Of a DNA stretch of 13,633 nt, positions 7,797 through 13,633 are shown in pieces (position 1 is the stretch's first letter; each line of letters begins with the position of its first letter). The stretch is taken from positions 591,893 to 605,525 of the forward strand of contig NZ_GG700752.1 of the NCBI RefSeq assembly GCF_000160855.1. The letters are read 5' to 3'. Origin of the DNA: Lactobacillus helveticus DSM 20075 = CGMCC 1.1877. Its GTDB lineage: Bacteria > Bacillota > Bacilli > Lactobacillales > Lactobacillaceae. The translations under genes were made by a program, and so were the position numbers. The notes beneath the pieces are model-generated. The model had not been told where the DNA came from, made no database searches, and saw only the letters and a program-made list of their open reading frames with translations.

Positions 7797-9293
7797 ATGA
7801 AATATATAATTGGCATGGATATTGGAACAACGGCAGCCAAAGGGGTGCTGTATGACTTAAATGGACAGATGATTATATCTGCAAGTCGAGGTTATCCATT
7901 AATTCAAAGAAAATTGGGACAGGCAGAAGAGGATCCACAGGTAATTTTGGATGCTGTGCAAAAGATTATTTTTAAATTAGCTGAAAAAGTACGGGGAGAA
8001 GTCGCTGCTATTTCATGGTCGAGTCAAATGCACAGTTTAATTGGACTAGGAAAAAACTATGAGATTTTAACTAATAGCATTACCTGGGCAGATAATCGCT
8101 GCACCAATATAGTTGAAGAAGCCAAGAAGAATGGATTAGCGCAGAAAATTTATCACACAACAGGGATGCCGATCTATCCGATGGCTCCGATCTATAAGTT
8201 AATGTGGTTGAAGCAGAGTAATCCTAATCTTTTTCACCAGGTACAAAAATGGATTGGAATCAAGGAATATATAATATTTCGTTTGACTGGCAAAATTATG
8301 ATAGATACAACAATGGCGGCTGGTACGGGGATGCTTAATCTGAAGACATTATCTTTGGATCAGGATCTGTTGCAAAAAGCTGGAATTGCTGCAGATCAAT
8401 TGCCTGACTTAGCTAGTCCAACAGAAATTGTAGGTTCAGTTAGTACGGAATATGTGCAAAAACTGGGGATAAGTGCAGATACTAAAATCGTTTTAGGAGC
8501 GAGCGATGGCTATTTATCTACAATCGGCGTAGACGCTGTGGATGAAAATCATTTTGCTTTGAATGTTGGTACTTCTGGCGCGGTCCGAACTATTTCACCC
8601 CAAGCACAAGTGGATCAAGATGCGCGCTATTTTTGTTATCCAGCAAGTAAAAGGCAATTCTTACTGGGCAGTCCAATTAATAATGGCGGTATTATCTTGG
8701 ATTGGGCAAGACAAACTCTAACTCTATTAAATGAAAAGGCAACCGTAAAAGATTTTTTGCGATTAGCTAAAAGTGCACAAGTTGGCAGCAATGGCTTGAT
8801 CTTTTTGCCATATTTGGGAGGAGAGCGAGCTCCAATCTGGGATGCCAATGCTCGCGGTTCTTTTGTTGGCTTAACTCGGCAGCATACTAAAGCTGACATG
8901 GCACGAGCAGTGATCGAAGGAATTATTTTTAATCTTTATGATGCAGCAACAGGATTAATTGAGAGCACAAAAAAGCCAGCTGCGATTAATGCAACTGGCG
9001 GATTTATGCAAAGTGATCTTATCAGACAAACGTGTGCCGATATTTTTGATGTGCCAATTGTCACGATGAAGGAGCAACAAAGTGGCTCCCTTGCTGCTAT
9101 GTTTTTAGCAAGGCAGGCACTAGGATTAAATAAAAATGTTGATGAAATAGGTCGGTTTGTTGAAAAAGGCAAAGTTTATTATCCTAATCAAAAAGAAGCA
9201 GCCATTTATCAAAAACTGTTTCCACTTTATCGTGAAATTAAGAATGATTTAGCTGCTTCTTATCAAAAATTTAGGGATATTAATACTATTTAA
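7797..9293 (+). CDS. gntK: Gluconate kinase, FGGY family
   Basis: The enzyme phosphorylates a sugar acid or sugar with ATP; by resemblance to B. subtilis GntK the product is 6-phosphogluconate, which enters the pentose phosphate/phosphoketolase route. The 498 residues show the actin-like ATPase start GMDIGTTAAKG (6-16), WSSQMHS (74-80), ITWADNR (95-101), the GntK-typical TTGMPIYPMAP (121-131), GIKEYI (154-159), the catalytic GASDG with Asp237, and GTSGAVR (258-264). These distinguish it from xylulose kinases, although FGGY substrate calls from sequence are not certain. AAGGAA lies 8 bases before the ATG. No gluconate permease or 6-phosphogluconate dehydrogenase gene is adjacent. It converges on the broken DXS-like gene; the stop codons overlap. 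Codon use is less optimised than in the flanking translation genes. Confidence 0.88.
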   Translation: MKYIIGMDIGTTAAKGVLYDLNGQMIISASRGYPLIQRKLGQAEEDPQVILDAVQKIIFKLAEKVRGEVAAISWSSQMHSLIGLGKNYEILTNSITWADNRCTNIVEEAKKNGLAQKIYHTTGMPIYPMAPIYKLMWLKQSNPNLFHQVQKWIGIKEYIIFRLTGKIMIDTTMAAGTGMLNLKTLSLDQDLLQKAGIAADQLPDLASPTEIVGSVSTEYVQKLGISADTKIVLGASDGYLSTIGVDAVDENHFALNVGTSGAVRTISPQAQVDQDARYFCYPASKRQFLLGSPINNGGIILDWARQTLTLLNEKATVKDFLRLAKSAQVGSNGLIFLPYLGGERAPIWDANARGSFVGLTRQHTKADMARAVIEGIIFNLYDAATGLIESTKKPAAINATGGFMQSDLIRQTCADIFDVPIVTMKEQQSGSLAAMFLARQALGLNKNVDEIGRFVEKGKVYYPNQKEAAIYQKLFPLYREIKNDLAASYQKFRDINTI

Positions 9294-9822
9294 GCGTTCT
9301 TTACATCTTCAACTATTTGCTCAACCGTCAAGCGATTATCCTTCAAGATATCCTTTAATGGGGTTTGGTCAGTGTAGACTCTCTTTTGACCATAGTTCAA
9401 AACTTTGACATCTTGGTCACCTAAGTATGAAGCTACTTTTTCACCAAAACCACCATCTAAAACATTGTCTTCAATAGTGATAATGACTTTATTTTCTTTA
9501 GCTAATTTATCCAAGGCATCTTTGTCTAAGATATTGGCTGAAACTGGGTTAACTAAAGTGGCGCCAAGTTCATGAGCTACCTTTTCACCAAGCATGGCAT
9601 ACATATCGCCTAAGGCGAGAACAGCCACATCTTTGCCAGGTTTAATTTGGTATTTAATTTTGCTGTAGTCTGCTTGTGCATCTCCATTTTCAGGGACAGC
9701 TTTAGTTGGCATCTTAATTGCTGCGGGATGCTTTCTTTGCTTAATAGCCCATTTCATCATTGCTTTTTCTTCGGCTAAATTAGTAGGAGCTAAGTAGATC
9801 CAGTTAGGCAAGTTAGAAATCA

Positions 9823-9825
9823 TAC
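9823..9825 (-). other. Frameshift site in the DXS-like pseudogene
   Basis: The reading frame runs ...GIFDQV and then hits TGA, while the frame starting at the next ATG (9823) continues the protein as MISNLPNWIYLAPTN. Restoring one base between GT and ATG joins the two exactly, so a single-base deletion is the simplest explanation. Confidence 0.85.
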
Positions 9826-9960
9826 TTGGTCAAAAATACCAAGGTGAGTTTTACTTGTGCCAGAGATTCCGCCACCAGCAACCATCATAACAATAGGCAA
9901 ATCATTAGCTGCGACATCATGTGATAATTGGTCAAATGCACGTTGCAAGAAAGTGGAGTT

Positions 9961-9963
9961 TTA
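9961..9963 (-). other. Second in-frame TAA in the DXS-like pseudogene (codon 357)
   Basis: TTA on the plus strand is an in-frame TAA on the coding strand, between PVLF and NSTFLQRAFD. Homology continues in the same frame on both sides, so this is a point nonsense change and not a frameshift. Confidence 0.88.
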
Positions 9964-10476
9964 AAATAAAACTGGAACTGCACCTTCTTTAGCAGCACCC
10001 GCGGCAAAGGCAACGGATTCTTGTTCGGCAATACCAACGTCTGTGTAGTGGTCTGGATATTTATTTTTAATTTTATCTAAACCGAATACGCCAGGAATAG
10101 CGGCGTTAATCGCCATTAATTTGGTACCTTTTTCGATTTCTTCGCTAACTACATCTAAGGCAACGGAGTTAGCAGTTGGTGCACTATTTGCAGGTGCTAA
10201 TGGCTTATCAGTCTTTAAATCGAATGGCATTACCCAGTGGTAAGCTTCTTCTTGATCAATTGCTGGCTTATAGCCTTTGCCTTTTAAAGTATTGATGTGT
10301 AAAAGAATGGGGTGATCAACATCCTTAACTGCTTTAAAGGCTTCAATCATTAATTTAATATCGTTACCATTAGCAACATAACGGTAGTCAAAGCCCATTG
10401 CAGTAAATGGATTTTCCTTAGTTTCGCCATTTGAATCACGAAGCTTCTTCAAAGCAGTGACTAAACCACCAACGTT

Positions 10477-10479
10477 TTA
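10477..10479 (-). other. First in-frame TAA in the DXS-like pseudogene (codon 185)
   Basis: NDNQMSID is followed by TAA and then NVGGLVTALKK in the same frame. Dxs proteins have Glu at this point (SENVG), so GAA to TAA is the likely change. Confidence 0.9.
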
Positions 10480-11062
10480 ATCGATAGACATTTGATTATC
10501 GTTGACTACAACGACTAAGTTATGCTTTTCGATAGCGGCGTTGTTCAAGCCTTCATAAGCAAGGCCACCAGTCATTGAACCATCACCAATCAAAGCCATG
10601 ATGTTTTCGTGACCACCCATTAAATCTCTAGCTTTAGCCATCCCAGTTGCTAAGACAATTGAAGTAGAGGTGTGACCAACAGCGTAATAATCATATGGAC
10701 TTTCGTCAGGATTGCTGTATGGCATAACATTTTCATAATGATCAGGATCAAGCCAAGTAAGGGCACGTCCTATTAACATCTTATGTGGATAAGTTTGGTG
10801 AGATACATCCCAAACAATCTTGTCTTTTGGAGCGTCGAAAACATAGTGATATGCAATAGTAGCTTCAACGATTCCAAGATCAGGACCTAAGTGACCACCT
10901 TCAGCGGCATCTTTTTCTAAGATCAAGGTTCTAATTTCTTGTGCTAATTGTTCCATTTCAGGAATAGATAATTTCTTTAAGTCTTGCGGACCAGAAATTT
11001 TATTTAATAAATATTCTGGATGTTTGTTCATAAGTAGTCCTTTCCTTAAACTCGTTATACTT

Positions 11063-11091
11063 ATTATAGATAAGTAATAGAATGATTTGAA
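11063..11091 (-). promoter_or_regulatory. Promoter of the DXS-like pseudogene
   Basis: On the minus strand TTCAAA (11086-11091) and a perfect TATAAT (11063-11068) are 17 bases apart, with an intact Shine-Dalgarno (AAAGGA, 11038-11043) downstream. Transcription and translation signals thus survive although the reading frame is broken. Confidence 0.6.
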
Positions 11092-11143
11092 ATATTAAGT
11101 TGCTATGGATTAGGATAGATTTTAGTTATTGGTATTTAGAATA

Positions 11144-11171
11144 TTGACGTAATTGTGTTTGACAGTATAAA
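11144..11171 (+). promoter_or_regulatory. Promoter of rpmG-secE
   Basis: TTGACG (11144-11149) and TATAAA (11166-11171) are 16 bases apart, 46 bases before the rpmG start. A second perfect -35, TTGACA (11159-11164), follows but lacks a good -10 at standard spacing. The promoter is divergent from that of the DXS-like gene; the 186-base gap 11032-11217 holds only these two promoters as far as I can see. Confidence 0.6.
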
Positions 11172-11217
11172 ATACTCATAAGTATGTGTTTTTACGTAAA
11201 AGTTTGGAAGTGAGATT

Positions 11218-11367
11218 ATGGCAGTGAAAAAAGCAGCTTTAGCCTGTAGCGTATGCGGGTCACGCAACTACTCAATCACCGCAAGTAAGAATCGCACTAA
11301 GCGACTTGAGCTGAAGAAGTTCTGCAAGCATTGCGGTAAAATGACTTTACACAAGGAAACGAGGTAA
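11218..11367 (+). CDS. rpmG: 50S ribosomal protein L33, zinc-binding form
   Basis: This is a 49-residue basic protein of the large ribosomal subunit, near the E site. The two CxxC pairs (Cys10/Cys13 in ACSVCG and Cys36/Cys39 in FCKHCG) mark the zinc-binding form; Firmicutes often carry a second, Cys-free copy for zinc shortage elsewhere in the genome. The sequence [13 protein letters not shown] is typical. GGAAGTGA lies just before the ATG. secE follows after 7 bases, as in B. subtilis rpmGB-secE. Confidence 0.96.
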   Translation: MAVKKAALACSVCGSRNYSITASKNRTKRLELKKFCKHCGKMTLHKETR

Positions 11368-11374
11368 AAGGTTA

Positions 11375-11542
11375 ATGATTAAGTTCTTTAAGAGCGTTGC
11401 CCACGAAATGAAATTGGTTACTTGGCCAACTGCAAAGCAAAATAGACATGATACTATGACTGTTATTACAAGTTCAATTTTGTTTGCGGCATATTTGGGT
11501 GCACTTGACTGGCTCTTTAGCTGGTTAACTCAAAAGATGTAG
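11375..11542 (+). CDS. secE: Preprotein translocase subunit SecE
   Basis: SecE clamps the SecY channel of the general secretion machinery in the cytoplasmic membrane. The 55-residue Gram-positive form has one membrane segment (about 28-52, VITSSILFAAYLGALDWLF) preceded by the conserved amphipathic stretch with EMKLVTWPTAKQ (11-22), where WPT is the family hallmark. The start is ATG 11375, with GAGG at 11361-11364 inside the end of rpmG, so the two are probably translated together. It is followed by the nusG promoter and a terminator. Confidence 0.95.
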   Translation: MIKFFKSVAHEMKLVTWPTAKQNRHDTMTVITSSILFAAYLGALDWLFSWLTQKM

Positions 11543-11575
11543 TAATCAATGAGAATAGAAATTCTTATTAGTTCA

Positions 11576-11584
11576 TGTTATAAT
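11576..11584 (+). promoter_or_regulatory. Extended -10 promoter before nusG
   Basis: TGTTATAAT (11576-11584) is an extended, perfect -10; TAGAAA (11556-11561) is a partial -35 at 17 bases. Start of transcription would be near 11591, only about 7 bases ahead of the terminator hairpin. Confidence 0.65.
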
Positions 11585-11597
11585 AAACGATAGCTAG

Positions 11598-11622
11598 AAA
11601 AACCTCTGTGGGAGGTTTTTTT
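11598..11622 (+). terminator. Terminator between secE and nusG
   Basis: Bases 11598-11606 pair with 11612-11620 (AAAAACCTC with GAGGTTTTT) around a 5-base loop, ending in a T-run. It ends rpmG-secE transcripts and, being downstream of the TATAAT at 11579, also sits in the first 30 bases of nusG mRNA. Confidence 0.85.
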
Positions 11623-11649
11623 GTTTACCCAAAAATAAGGAGAAGAATT

Positions 11650-12207
11650 ATGGTCGAAACTGCAAAAAAGCAATGGTACGTTTTACACACTTATTCTGGC
11701 TATGAAGATAAGGTTAAGTCAGACTTGCTTTCTCGTGTTCAAAGTATGGGGATGCAAGATTACATTTTCCGCGTAATGGTTCCTGAAGAAGAAAAGGTTG
11801 AAACTGTCCGCGGTAAGAAGCAAGAAGTTGAAGAAAAGATTTTCCCAGGTTACGTTTTAGTTGAAATGGTAATGACTGATGAAAGTTGGTTCATCGTAAG
11901 AAACACTCCTAACGTAACTGGCTTTGTTGGTTCACACGGTGGTGGTTCTAAGCCTTCACCACTTCTTCCTGAAGAAGTAGATCGTCTTCTTAAGAACCAA
12001 GGCCAACCTGCTAAGCAGCCAACTGAAAACTTTGAAATTGGTGAAGCAGTAACTATTACTGAGGGTGCATTTAACGGCATGGTTGGTAAGATTACTGATA
12101 TTCAACCTGATAAGTACAAATTATACGTTTCAGTTGATATGTTTGGTCGTGCTACTACAGCTGAACTTGATTATGATCAAGTTAAAAAGTTGGATGTAAA
12201 CGAATAA
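11650..12207 (+). CDS. nusG: Transcription termination/antitermination factor NusG
   Basis: NusG binds the RNA polymerase clamp, modulating pausing and linking transcription with translation or Rho. The 185 residues have an N-terminal NGN domain (WYVLHTYSGYEDKV at 9-22; FPGYVLVEM at 65-73; NTPNVTGFVG at 85-94) and a C-terminal KOW domain (about 128-183, FEIGEAVTITEGAFNGMVGKI). An in-frame GTG at 11608 would add 14 residues, but that codon lies in the terminator loop; AAGGAG (11637-11642) points to ATG 11650, seven bases away. It is followed by a 127-base gap with the rplK promoter and leader. Confidence 0.96.
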   Translation: MVETAKKQWYVLHTYSGYEDKVKSDLLSRVQSMGMQDYIFRVMVPEEEKVETVRGKKQEVEEKIFPGYVLVEMVMTDESWFIVRNTPNVTGFVGSHGGGSKPSPLLPEEVDRLLKNQGQPAKQPTENFEIGEAVTITEGAFNGMVGKITDIQPDKYKLYVSVDMFGRATTAELDYDQVKKLDVNE

Positions 12208-12220
12208 CTATAAATTTTAG

Positions 12221-12249
12221 TTGTAATTGCAGCTAAACGATGTTATTCT
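12221..12249 (+). promoter_or_regulatory. Promoter of rplK (L11)
   Basis: TTGTAA (12221-12226) and the extended -10 TGTTATTCT (12241-12249) are spaced 17 bases. Start of transcription is expected near 12256, just ahead of the structured leader. No terminator separates nusG from rplK, so read-through is also possible. Confidence 0.5.
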
Positions 12250-12268
12250 AATACGGTACATTTATTGT

Positions 12269-12309
12269 TGTGGGAGGAGAAAAAAATAAAATTCTCCATT
12301 TTAACCGCA
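12269..12309 (+). promoter_or_regulatory. rplK leader RNA structure, probable ribosomal-protein binding site
   Basis: The outer stem is GTGG (12270-12273) with CCGC (12305-12308), plus T12269-A12309. The 5' internal loop is GA. The inner stem is GGAGAA (12276-12281) with TTCTCC (12292-12297) and an A-rich loop. The 3' internal loop is ATTTTAA. A matching structure precedes rplA. An asymmetric internal loop between two helices suits autoregulation by a ribosomal protein, most plausibly L1 by analogy with the E. coli rplKA operon; the ligand is inferred. Confidence 0.55.
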
Positions 12310-12310
12310 T

Positions 12311-12337
12311 CACGGAATCAAGGAGGTTTTGACCGTG
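12311..12337 (+). promoter_or_regulatory. Hairpin around the rplK ribosome binding site and start codon
   Basis: CACGG (12311-12315) pairs with CCGTG (12333-12337) and TCAA (12318-12321) with TTGA (12329-12332), leaving GGAGGTT as the loop. The Shine-Dalgarno is thus in the loop and the GTG start codon in the stem. This could gate translation of L11. Confidence 0.5.
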
Positions 12338-12760
12338 GCAAAAAAAGTTATTAACGTAGTTAAGTTACAAATCCCAGCTGGTGCTGCTACCCCAGCACCT
12401 CCAGTTGGTCCTGCTTTGGGTCAAGCTGGTATTAACATTGTAGGTTTTACTAAGGACTTCAATGCTAGAACTGCTGACCAAAAGGGCATGATTATCCCTG
12501 TAGTTATTACAGTATATGAAGATCGTTCATTCGAATTCATTACTAAGACTCCACCAGCACCAGTGCTTTTAAAGCAAGCTGCTAAGATCAAGAAGGCTTC
12601 TGACGAACCTAACACCAAGAAAGTTGGTAAGGTAACCAAGGACCAAGTCAAGGAAATTGCTGAGACTAAGATGAAAGACCTTAACGCTGCTGATATTGAA
12701 GCTGCTATGCGCATGGTTGAAGGTACCGCTAGAAGTATGGGTATCGAAGTCGAAGACTAA
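12335..12760 (+). CDS. rplK: 50S ribosomal protein L11
   Basis: L11 binds the GTPase-associated centre of 23S rRNA and is needed for factor function and stringent-response sensing. The product is 141 residues, the usual length, with the N-terminal domain rich in Pro ([20 protein letters not shown]) and the C-terminal RNA-binding domain ending [10 protein letters not shown]. An in-frame TTG at 12329 is only 2 bases from the AAGGAGG (12320-12326); the GTG at 12335 is 8 bases away and gives the canonical start MAKKV, so it is preferred. It is followed by rplA after 82 bases containing a second leader-like structure. Confidence 0.97.
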   Translation: MAKKVINVVKLQIPAGAATPAPPVGPALGQAGINIVGFTKDFNARTADQKGMIIPVVITVYEDRSFEFITKTPPAPVLLKQAAKIKKASDEPNTKKVGKVTKDQVKEIAETKMKDLNAADIEAAMRMVEGTARSMGIEVED

Positions 12761-12791
12761 TCCTGTTAATTTTATTTAGTTAACACTTTAG

Positions 12792-12822
12792 GTGGGAGAG
12801 TTAGAGAAGCTCGTTTGACCAC
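12792..12822 (+). promoter_or_regulatory. rplA leader RNA structure matching the rplK leader
   Basis: The outer stem is GTGG (12792-12795) with CCAC (12819-12822). The 5' internal loop is GA. The inner stem is GAGTT (12798-12802) with AGCTC (12808-12812), including one G-T wobble, around an AGAGA loop. The 3' internal loop is GTTTGA. Layout and key bases match the rplK leader while the inner stem differs in sequence, which supports a conserved fold. The AAGGAGG for rplA follows at 12829-12835. Confidence 0.55.
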
Positions 12823-12842
12823 ATATACAAGGAGGAAATCAC

Positions 12843-13535
12843 ATGCCAAAGCATGGTAAGAAATATTTAGATGCTGCCAAGAAGGTAGACTCAAATAAAT
12901 TATACTCAGTAGCAGAAGCTATGAAACTTGTTAAGGAAACCTCATACGCTAACTTTGACGCTACAGTTGATGTAGCTTACAACTTGAGCGTAGATCCTAA
13001 GCAAGCAGACCAACAAATCCGTGGTTCACTTGTTTTACCAAATGGTACTGGTAAGACTCAAACCGTTGTAGTATTTGCTGAAGGCCCACAAGCTGATCAA
13101 GCTAAGGCTGCAGGTGCTGACTTTGTTGGTTCAGATGATTTAGTACAAAAGATCCAAGATGGTTGGTTGGACTTTGACGTTGTAGTTGCAACCCCAATGA
13201 TGATGGCTAAGGTAGGTCGTTTAGGTCGTATCCTTGGACCTAAGGGCTTAATGCCAAACCCTAAGACTGGTACTGTAACTATGGACATCGAAAAGGCTGT
13301 TAAGAACGTTAAGGCAGGTCAAGTAGAATACCGTGTTGACCGTCAAGCAGCTATTCATACTCCAATTGGTAAGGTTTCATTCACTGAAGATCAATTAGTT
13401 GAAAACTTTGATGCTTTACGTGACGTTATCTTACGTGCTCGTCCAGCTTCAGCTAAGGGTCAATACATCAAGAGTGTTGCTGTTTCTGCAACCTTTGGCC
13501 CTGGTATCAAGCTTGATCCATTAAACTTGGACTAA
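12843..13535 (+). CDS. rplA: 50S ribosomal protein L1
   Basis: L1 forms the mobile stalk next to the E site and, in many bacteria, represses its own operon by binding a leader that mimics its rRNA site. The 230 residues are full length with the family signature [18 protein letters not shown] (126-143) and a normal ending ([13 protein letters not shown]). The ATG lies 7 bases after AAGGAGG (12829-12835). Codon use is highly optimised. It is separated from rplK by a structured leader and followed by a strong terminator, so rplJ-rplL (beyond the window) are probably a separate unit. Confidence 0.98.
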
Positions 13536-13551
13536 TTTAAAATTGATTAAT

Positions 13552-13581
13552 AAAAAGTCTCGCTTTTGCGAGGCTTTTTTT
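13552..13581 (+). terminator. Terminator of rplK-rplA
   Basis: AAAAAGTCTCGC (13552-13563) pairs with GCGAGGCTTTTT (13568-13579), with one T-G wobble, around a TTTT loop, and runs into further Ts. Confidence 0.93.
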
Positions 13582-13606
13582 GTGCTTAAAAAAACTTAAC
13601 CTAATT

Positions 13607-13632
13607 ATGGCTTAAGAAGCCATGGATATAAT
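13607..13632 (+). promoter_or_regulatory. Palindrome and -10 box at the window end, probably the next promoter
   Basis: ATGGCTT (13607-13613) and AAGCCAT (13617-13623) form a perfect 7-base inverted repeat with a 3-base spacer. It is followed by a perfect TATAAT (13627-13632). The repeat occupies the -35/-10 spacer, where an operator could act. The -35 region (13604-13609) is poor. Probably the start of the rplJ-rplL unit, going by synteny. Confidence 0.4.
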
Positions 13633-13633
13633 T

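Larger units (their letters stand above)
9290..11031 (-). pseudogene. Decayed DXS-like thiamine-diphosphate enzyme gene (two stops, one frameshift)
   Basis: Reading leftward from ATG 11031 (AAAGGA six bases before it) gives a 580-codon gene of the 1-deoxy-D-xylulose-5-phosphate synthase family, slightly shorter than E. coli Dxs (about 620). Recognisable parts are GGHLGPDLG (45-53), DVSHQTYPHK (75-84), the thiamine-diphosphate motif GDGSMTGG (149-156) with NDNQMSI (177-183), then STFLQRAFDQ and the transketolase C-terminal domain. Codon 185 is TAA where Dxs has Glu (NDNxMSIxENVG). Codon 357 is TAA just before NSTFLQRAFD. After codon 403 one base is missing (near 9823-9825) and the frame moves. 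Remaining open segments are 10477-11031, 9961-10452 and 9290-9823. Even in the reconstructed protein the DRAG segment of true Dxs, whose Arg contacts substrate phosphate, reads VAGGG. It may therefore have been a related enzyme and not a classical Dxs. Confidence 0.92.

Noticed and set aside
8636..8899. Antisense open frame inside gntK, and similar ones inside nusG, rplK and rplA
   Set aside because: They lie fully opposite strongly coding, well-aligned genes, have no ribosome binding site and no recognisable protein features.
7797..9293. Xylulose kinase call for the FGGY gene
   Set aside because: ITWADNR, TTGMPIYPMAP and GASDG contexts match gluconate kinase better; a xylulose role, tempting next to a DXS-like gene, is not supported by motifs.
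10453..11031. Reading the DXS-like segments as separate real genes
   Set aside because: The three segments are consecutive parts of one family protein; the internal ones start without ribosome binding sites and in mid-domain.
7392..11217. Genomic island with integrase, attachment sites or insertion-sequence ends
   Set aside because: No transposase or integrase fragments, no flanking direct repeats and no inverted terminal repeats were seen.
11608..11649. N-terminal extension of NusG from a GTG at 11608
   Set aside because: The codon lies in the loop of the secE-nusG terminator and has no ribosome binding site; ATG 11650 has AAGGAG at ideal spacing and gives the canonical NusG start.
12329..12334. 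TTG start for L11 two codons upstream
   Set aside because: It is only 2 bases from the Shine-Dalgarno; GTG 12335 gives the universal MAKKV start and 141 residues.

Overview
The window looks like core chromosome from a low-GC Gram-positive of the genus Lactobacillus in the strict sense (acidophilus/helveticus/johnsonii-type). The basis is AT-rich sequence, AAGGAGG-type ribosome binding sites, protein sequence character, and a gene order matching the Firmicute block radA-gltX-cysS-mrnC-rlmB-sigH-rpmG-secE-nusG-rplK-rplA known from Bacillus subtilis. Species was not determined. No phage, insertion sequence, CRISPR array, tRNA or rRNA was seen.

Layout. (1) 1-500: a small leftward GNAT-like gene with its terminator. 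(2) 503-2430: dut and radA, overlapping by one base (nucleotide-pool sanitation and recombination repair). (3) 2506-4054: gltX with its own terminator. (4) 4098-6747: a compact operon cysS-mrnC-rlmB with overlapping genes and a terminator, covering tRNA charging, 23S rRNA maturation and 23S rRNA methylation. (5) 6748-7391: a SigH/ComX-like sigma factor behind a structured leader. (6) 7392-11217: a stretch that interrupts the conserved sigH-rpmG junction. It carries a 72-residue acidic protein, an FGGY gluconate kinase (gntK) and, convergent with it, a 580-codon DXS-like thiamine-diphosphate enzyme gene broken by two in-frame TAA codons and one single-base deletion. (7) 11218-13581: rpmG-secE, nusG, rplK and rplA, each transcription unit with its own promoter or terminator. 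(8) 13582-13633: a palindrome and a -10 box, probably the start of the next ribosomal unit.

Most genes serve translation or its supply (Glu- and Cys-tRNA, L33, L11, L1, rRNA processing and methylation, NusG, SecE). The B. subtilis neighbours disA, yacL, ispD, ispF, cysE and yacP are absent at their usual places. Absence of ispD/ispF fits lactobacilli making isoprenoids by the mevalonate route, which makes the decayed DXS-like gene a metabolic oddity.

I did not find a convincing new multi-gene system. The best leads are RNA-level: a pair of matching leader structures before rplK and rplA, an rplK start region that folds with the Shine-Dalgarno in a loop and the start codon in the stem, a sigH leader whose hairpin hides the ribosome binding site and whose 8-base loop exactly matches an upstream segment, and a nusG promoter firing almost directly into a terminator hairpin. 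All structures were read by eye and not computed.
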